This document shows positions 12,501-27,500 of a DNA stretch of 64,000 bases, one piece after another. The notes under the pieces were generated by a model. The model ran no database searches and was not told the DNA's origin. It saw nothing but the letters and a program-made list of their open reading frames with translations. Source of the stretch: Strix aluco (taxonomy: Eukaryota; Chordata; Aves; Strigiformes; Strigidae). The stretch's first letter is position 1. Every line of letters begins with the position of its first letter. The translations under genes were made by a program, and so were the position numbers. The DNA lies in the NCBI RefSeq assembly GCF_031877795.1, contig NC_133958.1:5084001-5148000 (forward strand), written 5' to 3'.

Positions 12501-15500
12501 ACTACTTCAGCTGAAAGAAAAACTGCTTTTTTTAGGGTAAAATCCAACTCTACTGTCCGAACGTTGCTGCTTTGTCCCAGGATAAGTATTTTTAAAGCGA
12601 GTTAACTCATGTGTGATAACTTGCACAAAATAAAAACCTGGGGAACATAAGACAGTCTAATATTTATCATGTGTTAAAGCATCAAGGTTAGCCTTTAGTC
12701 TCAATGTACTAAACCTAGCTTCACTAGCATTTTTTTCCTCTCGCCATGTGGGTTTTAAATCGAGGTTAAAAAAAAAAGAGACAAGGACTTATTTTACAGG
12801 AAACCTCTCTGCCAGTACTGTAAATCAAAGATATTTAAAATGTAAAACAAACATCTCTTTCCTGATGCTTTAAGACAGGAGTTTAAGCCAAGCCTCATGG
12901 TCCAGGCATGTATGTTCTATCAAAATTGTTGAAGAGAGTTATATTTCTGTATTTGTGTCATTTTTTTTTTTTTTTTCCTTAAAACAAATCGACGTCAAAG
13001 CTTTCCTGAGAAACAAGTCCAGAATGCAGCTTTTAGAACATGAGTGTTTTTTTCAGGAGTTACATCAGTGGGAAGGAACTTCAGCCCAAACTCTGCTGCC
13101 CCTACACCCCCCAAGAGAGATGACGAAGGACAGCTTCCTTACCTGTTTCAGCAAATTGCATGACAGCGTGAAAATATCAAATAAGGATGAATCTCGGAAG
13201 GAAGAGGCTATTTTCCTGTGCTTGGTCAGTGGATGAGTAGTATCCGCCTGAGCAGAGAGAAAACCAGCGCTTAGAGCTGACGGGCAGAGGTGGAACAAGA
13301 CCAGCAGAGCCCGCAGGAACCCTGTTAAGCACCGGGACACCAAGGTTTCCCTCCCCAGAGCAATGTCACACCAGTTGCCTAAACCAGGGGGCTGCCCTGC
13401 CCCTGCAGAGCAGTGGCTTTTCCATGGATAAAGTCATATTGCTGGCTGACAACAGGACTTTCCACCTACAATACTTACAACGCAGCTTCACTGTAACCCT
13501 GCCAGAAAGCAGCGCTGGGTTTACTCTCAAGTTCACTTAAATCTCTTCCGGAGCAGGATCAACAGCAGTACTTTCAACAGCACTTAAGTCAGTTTAGAAA
13601 CTTGAGCGCTGCTTTCTAAAGCGCTCCAAACTCCTAAGAGTTAAATCCTACCTGAAGCCGATGGGCAGACCCATGGTCAACTACTAGCAATTATAATTCC
13701 CCTCCTGAACCTGCACAGATGAGAAGAAAACTAGAAGGAGAGTTAACCGGTGACAGCCAGTTTAGACTTTGCTGTGTCTGTTATAAACTCCAGTTCTGGA
13801 CCTCTCACCGTATCGGAATAAAAAGCTGACATGAGGCAAACAGACACATTATTGCTTTATACTGGATAACAAAATCTCCAACTTATTCAACCAATGTGTT
13901 CTAGCACGGGCCAGCCCAGGCGAACAGCAGCACAACTCATGTCCCTTCATAGACTATTTTCTAGGAAGAGGAGAAAAGTGAAGTGATACTTCACATCTTT
14001 GCCATTTATTTGAACACAGGCTGGAGAAATTCCACCTGCCCAGGATGAGTTCTCTGGTGGGCAGTCGGTTATCACAGCACATCTGGGATGGAGCCTTCCC
14101 ACAGCCCAGTGCAGAGGCACACAACACGGACCCCCGTTTTCTTTACGCTTTTGTTACTATACCTGTGTTAACCTTAAATATGCACACACGTCACCCAGTA
14201 CTGCAGGAACCAGTCACTCTGGACCTCACTTGAACGTTCTACCCTTTACAACAACCCCATGGAGGACACAAACGCTTTTGTCTCTTGTATTACAGGTGAG
14301 AAAGAGAAGCCCTGCATCACCCAGTAGCCAGCGGCAAATCAGAACTGGATCTAAACTTGCCAGGTGCTCTGACAACTGGATTATCACTCCTCAGCTCACA
14401 GTATTAGATTTCAGGGTCTTTAAGAAAACGAGCATTATTTACTCGTTCCACGGCTATTACAAATCTCATGTATTTCTGGCCTTGTGGCAAACGAGTATTT
14501 CCCTTTTCTTCATCGTGAGGTCATGTGGCTTAAATCAGTGAACTTCTACAATACGGTGGATACTCAGTACCTCCAGGCAAGTCTGTGCAGCACTCACGGG
14601 GTGAGAACTGATACTTCAAAATAGTTATTAGCACTCTGTTTTATTTGTACTGTGAGCTTTTGGAACAAAAGCTTTAGTAAACAGAACTCTAGGGAATTCA
14701 GCTCACATACAAGGTAGTTGGAAGTTTAAATAGTTATGAAAAAGAAAAGCCTGAAGAGAAGCCCCACAAGAGTTTTTTTAGGTGGGTTTTTTTGCTATGT
14801 ACACGTACACGACCCCACTCTGATGAGTGGGCATGTTGGCAGATTTATTATTTTGCAAGTAATAGCAGTTTTAGACTTTCTAAGATGAGTCACTGAATCC
14901 AGCCCTGTGCAATTGCTGCCACAAAGCACATTTAGGAATGAGTAGTAAACTGTGGCAGATTTAATATCCAAGATCTCAGGAAGAGATTTTTTGATCAAAG
15001 TCTTTAACTTTGTTGCTTATTTTAGCTTCAACCTGTAGGGACTCTGGAACCGGGATAGGTGGCAGGTCCTGCGCTGACCTTTCTCAGAAGCTGCAGCCCC
15101 TGTACAAGGGTGCTGGTAGACACTGGTACTAATTTATAGAGGTAAACAGACTTGCTTTCATCCCTGATGCAAGGAAGTGAGGGAGCGGCCCTCTGCGGAG
15201 ATGGAGTTAGGGTTGTACAAAGTCTGGGCAAGGAAATGGTAACAGCAACAAGACACGGCTCGGGAGTTCGGAGATCTGTGGGTTAGGATTTACTGATCAG
15301 GCCAGGCTTGAAGAATTAAAGCGAATTTAGGGTCTGCAGTGGCTGTAGAAGCCATTCAGATTACGGCGCAGGGCTGGGGAAGTTCAGACATGCTGAACTT
15401 CATCAGGTTCAGCAGAAGAAATTGGTGCTTTGACCTGGCCAGGACAAAACCTCCTCCACCATTCCCAGTTCTGAAAACAATTTGTAATCATCCTTTAAAT

Positions 15501-18500
15501 CCCACTCAAGGATCTCTCTGTTCCAATGCCTGGATTAGTCATCATACCAGCAAAAATGAAAGGTTAGTTTTCTTAGTAAGAAGTTAAAATCAAAATAGTT
15601 ACACCTGGTCCTCTTAGCAAAATTAAGAGACATTTATACACATGGCAACCCTCACGCTGTCTTAGGGCTGTGACGGTGCTACAGCAAAGTCTGACTGATT
15701 AGGAAAATGCTGTAAGCTTAGACAGCACCAAGTAAAGCCACTTGTCCCATCTTTCAACATAAATACTGAGAGGCAGCTCTGCAAACCAGCTAACTAACCC
15801 ACCCGGAAAAGACTCACTGCTGCTGGCACGAGCGGGTGCTGTGCCGGAGCACCACGGACTCGGCGTGGCCAGTCCTCCCGCCAGTCACCCAGGGCCGGGG
15901 CTGCGTGGGGGACCCAGCACTCAGCCCCCATAAACCAGCAGAATTTGAGAACTACCTGCTGGGAACGCTATGGGATTTAGTACTGAACGAAAAGGACGCT
16001 TTAAAAATCTGCTCAATTTGGTAAATCCTCTTTGTTTCATCTCCCTGGTCAATACAGAGGAGGGCATGCTCCGTCCGCTTCTTGGCACAAGGATGCTGTA
16101 AGCTGAAACAACGCGCAGGGACTGACAACAGAAGGTGCTGGGGACGTCCTCACGCTCCGGGCTTTGTCCTCACTAGGTGGGCTTGGCTAGTTGCTTAGCA
16201 TTGCTCTTTTCCTTTTTCATCTCAGAAGATTACATCAAAATATGAGAGAAGATGGAAGATGCCAGTGAAACAAAACAATTCCTCAGGACAGGAGGTTTCA
16301 GCATCTTACCACAACAGTAAGTGACTGCGTAAAAGTAACAAAAAAAGAAAAACACCCACCACACAACACCCCGACAAACCCAAACAAAAACCCCCAAACG
16401 ATGCACAGACACACAGCAGGACACAACAATATGAATGAGAAAATTGGACACTTACTTCACTGAGGAAGGCTGTAGCACTTACTTGATTAATTTCATTAGT
16501 TAGTTGGGACAGGATTGTCACTCCTATGATGCAGTGCTCTACACTATCCTGGGGGAGGAAAGGGGGACAGGGAAAGCAGTTAGCAGTGCCAGGATGATTT
16601 CATTAAGCTTCACCATTACTCAAAGACCTTTCTGCTTGGAAGATTTCTAGACATGTTTGTCTAGAAATGCTTTATCTTTGTAGTACTGTGACTGGAAAAA
16701 AGCCCATAAGCAATACCGAGCAGAGAATTTTTAAGCACTTGATGTTGTAAACAATGCAAAGGGTTCTGAAGAGTTCAGTAACATGAGCTAATAAAAATAG
16801 GCACTTTTTATTTAATAGTTGAATCAACATCTTGGTGTTATGCCCTAACTCTGCAAAGACATATTTAGATTTACCCTTTTTAAATCAGTTTGCTTAATTT
16901 TAACAGAGGCTGTGGTTTTAAAACCACGTGGAAATTTCTGCAACGTTAGGATGAGCATTGAAGTTGCCAGATGAAAACTCTGGGAAATAAACTTTTTTTT
17001 TCCTTCCCCTTTTTAAACTACAGACCTTGAACAACATGAGTAGCAGCTGACCAAGTTTCTCCACACAAGCCTCCTGCCAAGAAGGACAGCCTATCTCCCA
17101 GTGAAGGGAGTCCATTCTTCACAGCCTGCTCAGCCTCTGGCTGCACTCGAGACTGCCAACAAGGGGCCAATTGTGAAATAAGTCTGTTACAGATACCTCT
17201 TCACTAGAAACGGTAATCCATTTATCAAATGATTTAAGAGAAACAACCTGTATTGTTCTTTTGCCCCAGTTTCTGTTCTGTAGCTAATAAATGATGTTTC
17301 CTTTCCTAGCTCCACCTCGCTTTGCACCTTCTGCACAAACTGCCCTGATCTCCAGCTTCGAAGACTGAACTCATCTGCAACAGAGAAATTCAAGCATATT
17401 TAGGCTTGGGACCATGGCTACTTTTCACTGGAGCCACCTCTTGATGACAGTCTCAGTATTTATGTGATAATATCTAGACAGAAGCCACTGGAAAACCTTG
17501 TTGAACCGTGTCCTTAAAAAAGTGCAGCCTCCTGTACACTGCAGCAGCCAGAAGAGGTGACTAGAGCAAACGGGAACAGACCATCCCAAACTGAACACAG
17601 TCAGTAGATATTCACACCGTTTAATTAGGCCCCTGATTACAAAGCACATGTTCCCCATGTCATGGGCTGGGAGAGTGAGGAATCTAGCTCTGATAATTTC
17701 AGCTAAGAGCACCTGCGAGCTATGTGGGACACAGCCCAGAAAGGAACATGATCTTTAAAATTACTCAACACCTTCTAGATCCTACTTCGCTGCAGACATC
17801 CATAAATGCCTAAAATAATAGTAGTTAGCCTCTTTTCTGCATGCCCACACTCTACCACTCCAGAACTGAAGCTTTGTACACGTTACATTTCCCTTTCCAC
17901 ACTGGGAAGAATTTCTGGTCATTTTGATATCTTCTACTGTCCTCCTCTGACTTTTGATTTTGGGACAAATTTCAGAGCAAATAAATCAGTATTCATAGTG
18001 TTACAGGATTTACTGATCTCTCTAGGAGGAAGTTTCAGTTTGGAGACTGCTGTTGATAAAAATGCAACTTTCTACCTATACAACCTTTTGGGTTGGGAAT
18101 GAAACCCTATGCTGTGGTGACAGCACGTACATTTATGAAACAACAGTCAGGACTTCTAAAGAAAATTATGTTAACAATAACGTTTGTGCAGCTCGCTAGT
18201 TTTAAGCTACACTGTTATGATAACTCAGCTAAATATCAGACCTGAATTCCATAGATATAACACCCTTACAGTGAATGAAAGTAAGTCAAGCACAGCACAT
18301 AGTTCCCTTGTAGACAATAAACCCATGTGTTTACCATTTTGCACTGATCAGCACGGTGTATTTAAGCTTGAGAGCTTGAAAGAATTGTGCAACTGGAACA
18401 CGAGAAGACACGCCTTACCAGTTTCCAGAAATAAATCCCTGCCCCACCAAACTTTTAAATTATAAAAACTGACCTGTCCTGCCAGTTGTCAGCTGCTGAG

Positions 18501-21500
18501 CCTTGGTAGCCACTATTAAATCAAACGCACAGAGGAAAGACTGGACAGAGGATACCAAGGTGCAAAACGATGACTGAAAATGCCTGCACCTTCAAGCCCC
18601 ACAAGGTGTGTATTCATCTTACAAAAAACTCTGACCTGTAAAAACCTTGTGACATCTGTGATCACGTTCCTGAAGACATATTCATCCTTCTGACAGTCAA
18701 ACCAGCCCAACTTTGTGATCCTGGCATATAACTGGATTAGTGCTTGTGTGACAAACGTTGCCAACTTTGGCCTAGTGGCAAGGTAGTTGAGCACATAGTT
18801 CCCTGAAACACAGAGAAGAGCTGTATCTGTAGACAAAAACTCGGCAGATGGAACTGAGATGGTAACACTGACAGGAAAAAGCATCTTTTTGTAAGCTGTT
18901 TAAAAAAATAAAAGCAGCACAGTAGTGGGTTAGATACCAAAGCTGACCTTTTACTCGTGCCTTAAGCTGTGGAACAGATCTGGGAAGTGCCTAGAGACAG
19001 GTGAGAGTTCCCCCCCACAAGCCTAACTTGGGTTGTATCATCAGATGAAGCCCAACCCTCTGTAAGCACATGTAAAGAGCAAGAAAAGCTGAAAATATTT
19101 CAAGACCTTTCCTCAGGGATGATCATCTACCACATCATTTGTAAAAAAGAAAGCAGGCAATGGCATCCAGACTCCCTCCTTGCAGGAAAGGAAGTATCAG
19201 CCGTTCTCCAGGAAAGAGCACTGTGACAGGCTGACTGCTCCCTTAGGAAATACGCTAAATGATATCTCAGAGACCCATAAAGGATTTTCAGTTTTGAAAG
19301 CACATCCTCAGAAGAGGCAGGCACCACACATATTTTATACTCCAAAAGAAATTTATCAAATGCAACTGGTTTATTCACAAGATGACAGAGTTGTCATTCC
19401 CTTCCATCTGGAAAAAATTATTTAGCCTTGAACTCTGTTAGGTGACAATATAGGTGAAGATGCCATCTAAGAGAAATGTTTCTTTGTCTTTTGGGCATCC
19501 TATACCTTAGGATGCCCAAACTGTAAAGCACAGTAGCTTGCAGAAAACCTCCCACCATGGATGAAAGTCCATACGACAAACACTTGCATTAGTTTGGTTA
19601 GAAAAATTAAGTCTTGTACTTACGAATATCTATTCGTTGTTCCAATGGTAAAGGGTTGTTTGTGCGTGACACGAGTTTTGTAAGGCATGTAGCTGCCAGT
19701 AACTGGGAGTAGGATGACTGAAAAATAAAAAAAGGACAGACACAAATAGAAGTTTACTGCACACTTTAGAAGATGAAGCAGCAGTGCTGGATTTTTAGCT
19801 AATTGCTCTCTAGAAATTTGAGTTCAAAGCATTAATTGGTAAGTATAATATCCTACGTAGAATAAATGCTATGCTTTTATAGACATTAAAGTAGACCAAA
19901 TACTTGAAGAAAGTGTTTAAGAAACAAAGGAAAAGCTTTTAAAGAGTGGAAGACATTGGACCCGCCCCTGAAGGCAGGAGTAAAACTGCAAACGTAGTCA
20001 GACTGCATGAAGTTACCTTCAACGCCGTGCCTGAAGACAACTGGCCCTCTGAGCCGCACAAGTATGTTACCATATGTTAAGAAGCACTTACAACTGCCAC
20101 TTGATCACTAAATAGAGGTTCAAATTTATTTCTTACAGAACAGCACACAGTCCACCGAACTGTAATTAATTCAGGGATACAAACGACGGCCTTCAACCAC
20201 CTAAAAACCCTGGCTGCACCCAATTCCATACATCCCAGCCAGGGAAATAACAAGCATTTTGCATGCCGGTTTCTGTAATATATAGTACTGTAGAAAGCTT
20301 AGTATCCAAGATGCAGGAAACATCTTTATTCCAAGATTCTCAAGGCCAGTCAGGTATAAAGTGAGTCAGATCCCAGACTGAACAAAAAACCCCACAACCC
20401 TCTGGCAAGGGTCAGAGAGGCAATGGATCACATGCAGAGAATGAAACTGGGCTGTAGGAACTTTCCTTAAAAAAAATAAAAGATGATGTATTTCTCCTCA
20501 AGTAAACCAGTTACTAGTTCCCATCAGAAGAGCTTCAAATCAGTTTGTTTTTAATTCACTGGACTTCGAGTTTAACAAAAAGTTAAATAATTGTGTAAGT
20601 TTGCTAAGCCTGTTAAGTATCACTCTTCTCCCCCTCCCTTCACCACCTCCTCCTGGAGGACTTATTCTTTACAACAGGCTGTTTAATGTTTCCTATTTTT
20701 GTGAACAAGGCTCCAATCTGATAGATATGAAAGCTAGATGCACATTCTGCCAAAAGTCTTATCTTTCAAGATCATGTGGCAAAGCCATTTTAAACGTTAT
20801 TTGTGCTGATACAAAGTAAAAACCAAGCGGCCACTTCAAAAGAAGAAAGCTAAAAAAGTCAGGCAGGATTTAGTGCTAGTGTATTTCACATCCTTTCTGT
20901 AACACTAATTCTAAAGCACATGATCTAATTTTCCCTGTTTTAAACTGCTGGATTATTAAGACAACACTATAACAGGGGCAATTTTCCAAGGAAACATTCC
21001 AGAAGAAACACGGCTGGTTTTATCCCCTATGAAGCTCCGTGCCCACAGCATTTTCTCCCCAAAGCCTGCAGCGGCGGCAGTGAGTTCCCACAGTCTGTGA
21101 AACACCACTGCCATGATAATGTTTTCAACTTAAAGCTTGACATGTCTGCGTGGTAGCCTGCGAAGAATGCAGCGAGGCCCACAAGACATTAGAAATGACA
21201 ACCGTTTGTAGTAACCACTGCAGCAGCATAATTAGCCATCAGCGCCAATGCTTTTTTTGGCATAGGCTGCCCACAAATTGAGATACGTGAGAGCATACTG
21301 GGTATGGAATATAAACACTGCATACCAGACCCTGCGGCTATTTCCCTTATCAATGCCCAAAATACCGAGATCTATTTTGGACAGCTATATTGTTTTACAT
21401 ACACTCCCTCTTTCTAGAAGAAGCTGGCACTTGCTCAGGCAGTCTGGACTGTTGGTGAACTCGACCAAGGCTTTCTCTGCCTGGAGCCGTGTCGCAGTGT

Positions 21501-24500
21501 CTGTGGTCTCATACAGCTGCTTGCACAGGTTCTCTAGCTGGGCTAGGCTCTGGAACACAGGAAAACAAATCAGTTAGAAACAAGGGGTTTTATTACCATT
21601 TAATTACACAGTTTAACCCAGGTTATACGTAGGTATACAGACACACATAGGTAACTTTACTGTTTGCGCAGAGGAAGGAAAACACTCAACTCATAGTTCA
21701 TTCTTCCATCAACTAAATGCATTTAACCTACCAAGTTACCTGTACAGAAATTTCACAGCTACCTCTTCACACCTGACAAAGTACCACGTTCCCTCCCCAC
21801 TTTCTCCCTTTTTTACCCAAACTCGCTCCCAGGGTCAGCACTCACCCAGCCTGAACGTACCGTACCACGTGGCTGATGAGGTCCAGAAAACCTCTTACAT
21901 TTTGTGCTGTAATAGCCATAATCCTAACCGGCCCATTTCAAATAGCAAAAAACCACCCTCACATCTAGCTTTTATGTCCTACAGTGTCAAATCCCTCGCA
22001 AACTTAGTTTATATTCCCTTTGCAGGGCGCCGTAACAGACTTCAGCAGCTCAGGATGCTGGAAGGATCTCACGTTAAATCTTCTACACTACACATGCCAA
22101 AAATACCTAAAGCAGAACAGAGCAAATGAAGAATGGGATGGATGCCTTTGAGCAGTGTCTTTGTGAATGCGTTCGAAGGGAAATAAAACTACCAGGCAGA
22201 TTCTGTGTGCTCAAACAACTGGAAAATATTTGCCATAAACTGTGATCCAGGCAGATGGTTTCCTCCAGTGAAATCTTAGGTGTCCTAGTTAAAAAGTGGC
22301 TTCACAGATGGATATAAATATTCCCCCAGGTTCTTACTGCTAGATTAATAAGCAGGTATTTTCAACTGCTTTAGGGCTACAATCTAAGTTTCCAGGGGTA
22401 AATCATTACAAGCATACCATAACTTTTGTGCATCTATAAAAAGGAAGAGAGCATCGGTCGCCTCATTTATTTTCGGAGGAGAGATTGTTATGCAAAAGCT
22501 GAGTTACCGACAGGGTCAGACGGCGGCTCCACGCACCACATCAGCACACAGCTGAACGCTTTCTTAGACACGAGCACAGCAATTCCACGCCAAAAACACA
22601 CGGAAGATTTTGATGCTCTGTTGTCGAGATGATCATCAGATAAGACAGTGTTAGAAGAAATACAGAGAGGGACCCTCTGCAGAAATTCTACCTCGTACCA
22701 TATTCCAGAGCTTTTTTTTTTAAATTTTATTTTAAATAACAACCTCATGAAAAACATTGCCCTGACAGCCTCACTACTTTAGAGAAATTAGAGAACTTTG
22801 CCAAGTGCCAGACAGCAGTTCAACATACAGTATTGTTTTTGAGAAAAGCAAAACCCAAAGACTTAAGCTCTGCACAGAAAATCCTCAAAAATCTAAGATG
22901 GATATAAACCATTATTAACCATAAACTGTTATAAACCATATTAACTCCCGTTAAGCATTTGTCAGCACCTGTCAGTTCTCATTACAAATCCACTTCCAGT
23001 TATTTAAAATCAGTTGGCAAAGTCTACATAGAAGAAGGTGCCTGTTTATGTGCATCATCTTCAGCCCAAGGACGAAACACCATTTTCTCTAAATTTCCAA
23101 AATCCTTGCCGCCATTTATCAATTTGAAAAGCTACCAGGACCATCCAGTCCACACGCGTACGATGGACTGAATCCTTGGGAAGTGGCTCAGCCCAGCTCC
23201 ACCACCACAGGACAGTGAGGAATCGCAGCCCATGGTCCCACACCAACCCGATGAACAACGATCCAGAGAGCATAGCTTATGATTTTGAAAAAAAAAAAAA
23301 AAAAGAACTGAGTTTTAAAAAGTTTTACATCACCGTGCATTAATTCTTCGAGAAGCTCAGGAATGGGGTTTTCCCTACAGTTAGCTTTCTTCACACCTCT
23401 GAGAAACGCTAATTCCCTGCGACTTCTGTGACTCAGTGGCAATAACCAGGGCTCCTTTTGTGCGACACTCGCCATGACAAAACACCCTTGTTTGTGCACA
23501 GTGCGAGATCCGTGCCAGCCTTCTTGCAGATTACAGTTAGTTAACTCCCTCGGAGCCAGAGGAAACACACGAACTCCGGGACTCAAACAAAACAATGACA
23601 AAATGCCAACTGCACCAACCATGATGTGGCACACAAGGTCACCGTTAAATGCCCCATTAATGACACCGCGGTCATTAAAGCACAGTTTTACAGCAGAAAA
23701 AAAATAAATAAAAAAATCACACAGATGGAAAAGCTAGTCCAAATTATCCAGGAGTGTGAATCCAGCAACTCAGTGGGAAATAAAAGTGCACTCTATTCAC
23801 GTTAGATTAAGCCAATCATCCACAGCAGGTTTTAAACATATTTTTAATATCACGTCTTTTATTGTGCAGTGTCAGCTGTCCCGAGTATCCCTGCCCAGAC
23901 AACCCTGAAGTTAAAGTTCACTTGATGCTTCTTCCTCATGGTATCCCCAGATATGTGGCTGCAGAGGGATATGGAGAGGATTTTGGGGCACAACACCAAA
24001 GCCTACGAGGGCAACTCAAAGGGAGAGCTGATGTCCAAACTTGGGAGTTTTCATCCATTATTTCAAGTTTGTGAATGGTTATTTTTAAAATTTCATGTGC
24101 TCAAATACCCAAAAAACCACATTCATGATAAGCTGTCATCCGACCAAATACATTTCTCTGATGAAAAACCTTTTTGCATCAATTTATTGGTGAGACAACC
24201 CTAAAAATTCTTTCCTCCTCTTGCGCCTTAACTCGATTATCTGTCACACAGACAGGCAGAGCAGTTGAGCTGCCCTGACACCGCATTCTGGGTCTGCAAC
24301 ATTAAGTTTTCAGCATATTTTAATATTGCCATGATGAGGGCAGTGGAGTTCCCCTCCTCTCTGCCAACGGGGTAGAAATCAGGCAAGGCTTACTCCAGCA
24401 CCCAGCTTTGAAAGTCAGAGATGTTTGGGTGTTAATGGTAGCAAGTAGGTGGGGATTATTTCACTACAGAGACCAGGCAATACCCACTCTTTCAACCAAG

Positions 24501-27500
24501 ATAGAAAAAAAAAAACCAACATAGTGTAACGATTATGCAGGGCAAGAGCTCTGCATATTCTAGATAAGCAGTAAAGCATGAGACAGCAGAGTATTTGAAA
24601 CGGGGAGACACTGGCATCCCGCGAGCGCTGCGGGCACGGGCTGCGTTACACCATGGACAGGAAAGGTACGCGGCCGGTGACCTGAGAAGAAAAATACCAA
24701 CCCAGACAATTACAACTAACCAAAACCTGTGTTCATTGCTCCTTTGAGAAGGAACAGCTCCAAAAACTCTTAGCAAAAAGAAGAACCCAGAACCTAGGGA
24801 AGGCAAGGAGGCGTTGGTGAGGGCTCGGGAGACGCCGCAGAGGTTGGGATGGCTCTGCGGCCGCGGGGCAGCGGTCGGGAGGGCATTTTGGGAGGAAAAC
24901 AGCTGAGTCACGGGAGACAGCCCCAAGTGTCAAACACCTCCTGCCTCAGCCCCTCCCAGCCTTCCGAATCGCTCTTATCTGCTCCTCACACGACGGCACT
25001 GAAATCCCAGGATTTTTCTACAGTTGCACATACCATGTTCTATTAGCCCGTACTAGTACACCCAAAGCACTTCATGAAGCAACAAAAACACCCCCACATG
25101 GTCCAATTTCTCTTATACATCGCACTACGAAGGCTAAATGACAACCCGAACCACTGGTCATCTCCCAGCTAGGAATACGTGACTTAAACACACACTGAAA
25201 TGCCTAAACTGCTGCTAAATTTTTCACATAACCACCTCTCGACTCCAAGCTCAGCACAGACGATGATCACTTCACTTCTCCTCCTACACGCACACACATT
25301 TTCTTCCCCTTGACACCAAGATCCAAACAATGCCTATGCTTTTCCTTCCCATCAAGTGTGCCAATTAATGCCTATTAATGGAAATCTGTATCCTATCTCA
25401 GTGTTCTTCTAAATCCAGCTTCCAGGATGACATCTCGTTATGTCGCCGTCTCTAACTCTTAGAGTTTGGGTTGTTTTTTTTTTTTTTGCAAACAGAAGTT
25501 GAGTAAGCTTATGTCCCTAGGAAAAATAACCCAAACCAACATATTTTTGATCCATCTCCCCAAACTGAAGTTCAGCCTTACACTGCAAAGTACCAGAGGA
25601 TAACGCAACACACCCTGCAATTGACTCCAACGCCACTGTTTTGTATGTGGCAGAAGTGTTTTTCAACAAGGGGAAGTGTATTTATCAGAAACCAGCAAAC
25701 GTGACAGATGATTAGTAAAAATTCCACTCGCTTCCCCCCCCCCCAAACATGCTCCAAGGGAAGTTTTGCTGCAGACCAACATCCTACAGAGAGTGGGGGG
25801 CTCCTTCCCACCGGTGAAGCTCTCTCCACTGTGGGCTGCAGAGTCCTGAGCAGGAACTGCCAATCCCTCAGCCTCATACGAACTCTGCATCATGCTATTG
25901 CTTATTTCTTTAATAATATCAAACACTGAGAAGAAATGAGTTTTCCTCCATATACGGCAGCCCCTTTGTATGATCTTGGCCTCAGATGTTTGTCCACTGA
26001 GAGCAGCTGTGGAGCTCAAAATGTGGGAAAAAACCCCAACTTATCAATCTCATTTATACTACAAGCTACAAATAAAACTCGTCATTGTTCAGTGTTTTCC
26101 CCATGGTGAAGATAAACAATGTGTGATCATCTTTAAAATGATAAATACTACAAGGAAAGTAACAGCTACCTAAAAGGAGTCCCCGGGGGATGGCTGGGGA
26201 ATTGATCTTATATTACACGGTTGCTTAAGCAACGCTCTTTACATCCAAGGGCTGCAATAAGCTCTAGGCAGGTTTAGTTCAATAGAGTTTGACTTTGCCA
26301 TGCTGACAGTTCCCATTTCAGAAAATTGAGGAAACGCACGCTGTGCTCGGCGTACTCAAGATGGCAGAGCCAGAAAGTAAGCAGGAGCGCACACAGCCAG
26401 CCCCCATCGCTCGGGGGGAGCGGGCAAGCAATAACCCCACAGATTCAGACATCTAAAATGGAATATTTGGCTTAACAAGATCAATCCAAACTTTTCTGCT
26501 GCCTGGTGGTTCTTGTCCTGAAGGATGTGCATTGCTGTAAATCCTCCAGGCACACATTGTTTCCAAGACACTCCTTCCTCCTGCCTTATGGTTACTGACT
26601 CCCTGAGCCAGAGATCCTGCAACATGTTTAATACAGTTATTTTTGTCCCAAGCACATTCATCCATTTTAATATCCCCCAACTGATTCCCCCATATGTTAT
26701 AATCAAAGTCAGACTTCGCAAGCGCCGGGCAACCGCAGGGCAGACAATGAGATGTTTCCATCCCCGCTCACTACGAGCGTGCAACAGGCCCCACAAGTTA
26801 CCTGCGTACCTCCAGGACATGACACCTCAGAGGTGGGAAGAGACCATCATCTCTTTTTCCTTTCCCTTGAACGTTTTCTCTCTAAGGAAGACCGATTTCT
26901 ACATTTGTCAGTAAACCCCCAGAGCACACGGTGTTCAAGCAATGCGAGAGGCAGGGCACGCTCCTCCAACGCTGCACCCAGAGCCTTGCCTTCGGTGCTG
27001 TGCTGGCACAGCGTGTCTCGGCTTCTGCTCTTCAAAGCTGCAGGCAATAGCTAGCTTTTCTCAACTGCTTGTCGACTTCACGGCAAAACAGGGAGGAAGA
27101 GGAGGCAACATGCAGTCAGGGCTCCGAAACACTGCTTTTTAACAAATGCAACCGTGCAATGAAGATGCATCGCAGCAGTCAAAGGGCCCTGGTGTTTTAA
27201 GTGACTGAGGCTCAGAGAATGCCTCAGGTCACTTGATGAATGTCAGGTATTTCAACCAAAAATAAAAAAGCTTTTAAGCTGAGCGATGCAACTATTAACT
27301 GCCAAGGACCAGGATGATGCACTCCGTAAGCACTCATAGCTGTAAAAGTCAAGGTCTCATGGCTCATCACCCTTATTTGTTAAGAGAATCTGAACAACAA
27401 ATTGCCCATTTCCATTTACCCTACTAATAACAGAGAAAGCAAACCTACCTACACCCTTCCAGCACATCTCAAAATTATTTATTGCAGTAGTATTTTCAGG

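Noticed and set aside
23938..24204. 88-codon plus-strand frame in XPO7 intron 1 ([15 protein letters not shown]) with a CAG just upstream
   Set aside because: It reads smoothly, but I recognise no family, the pyrimidine tract is poor and no partner exon is evident.
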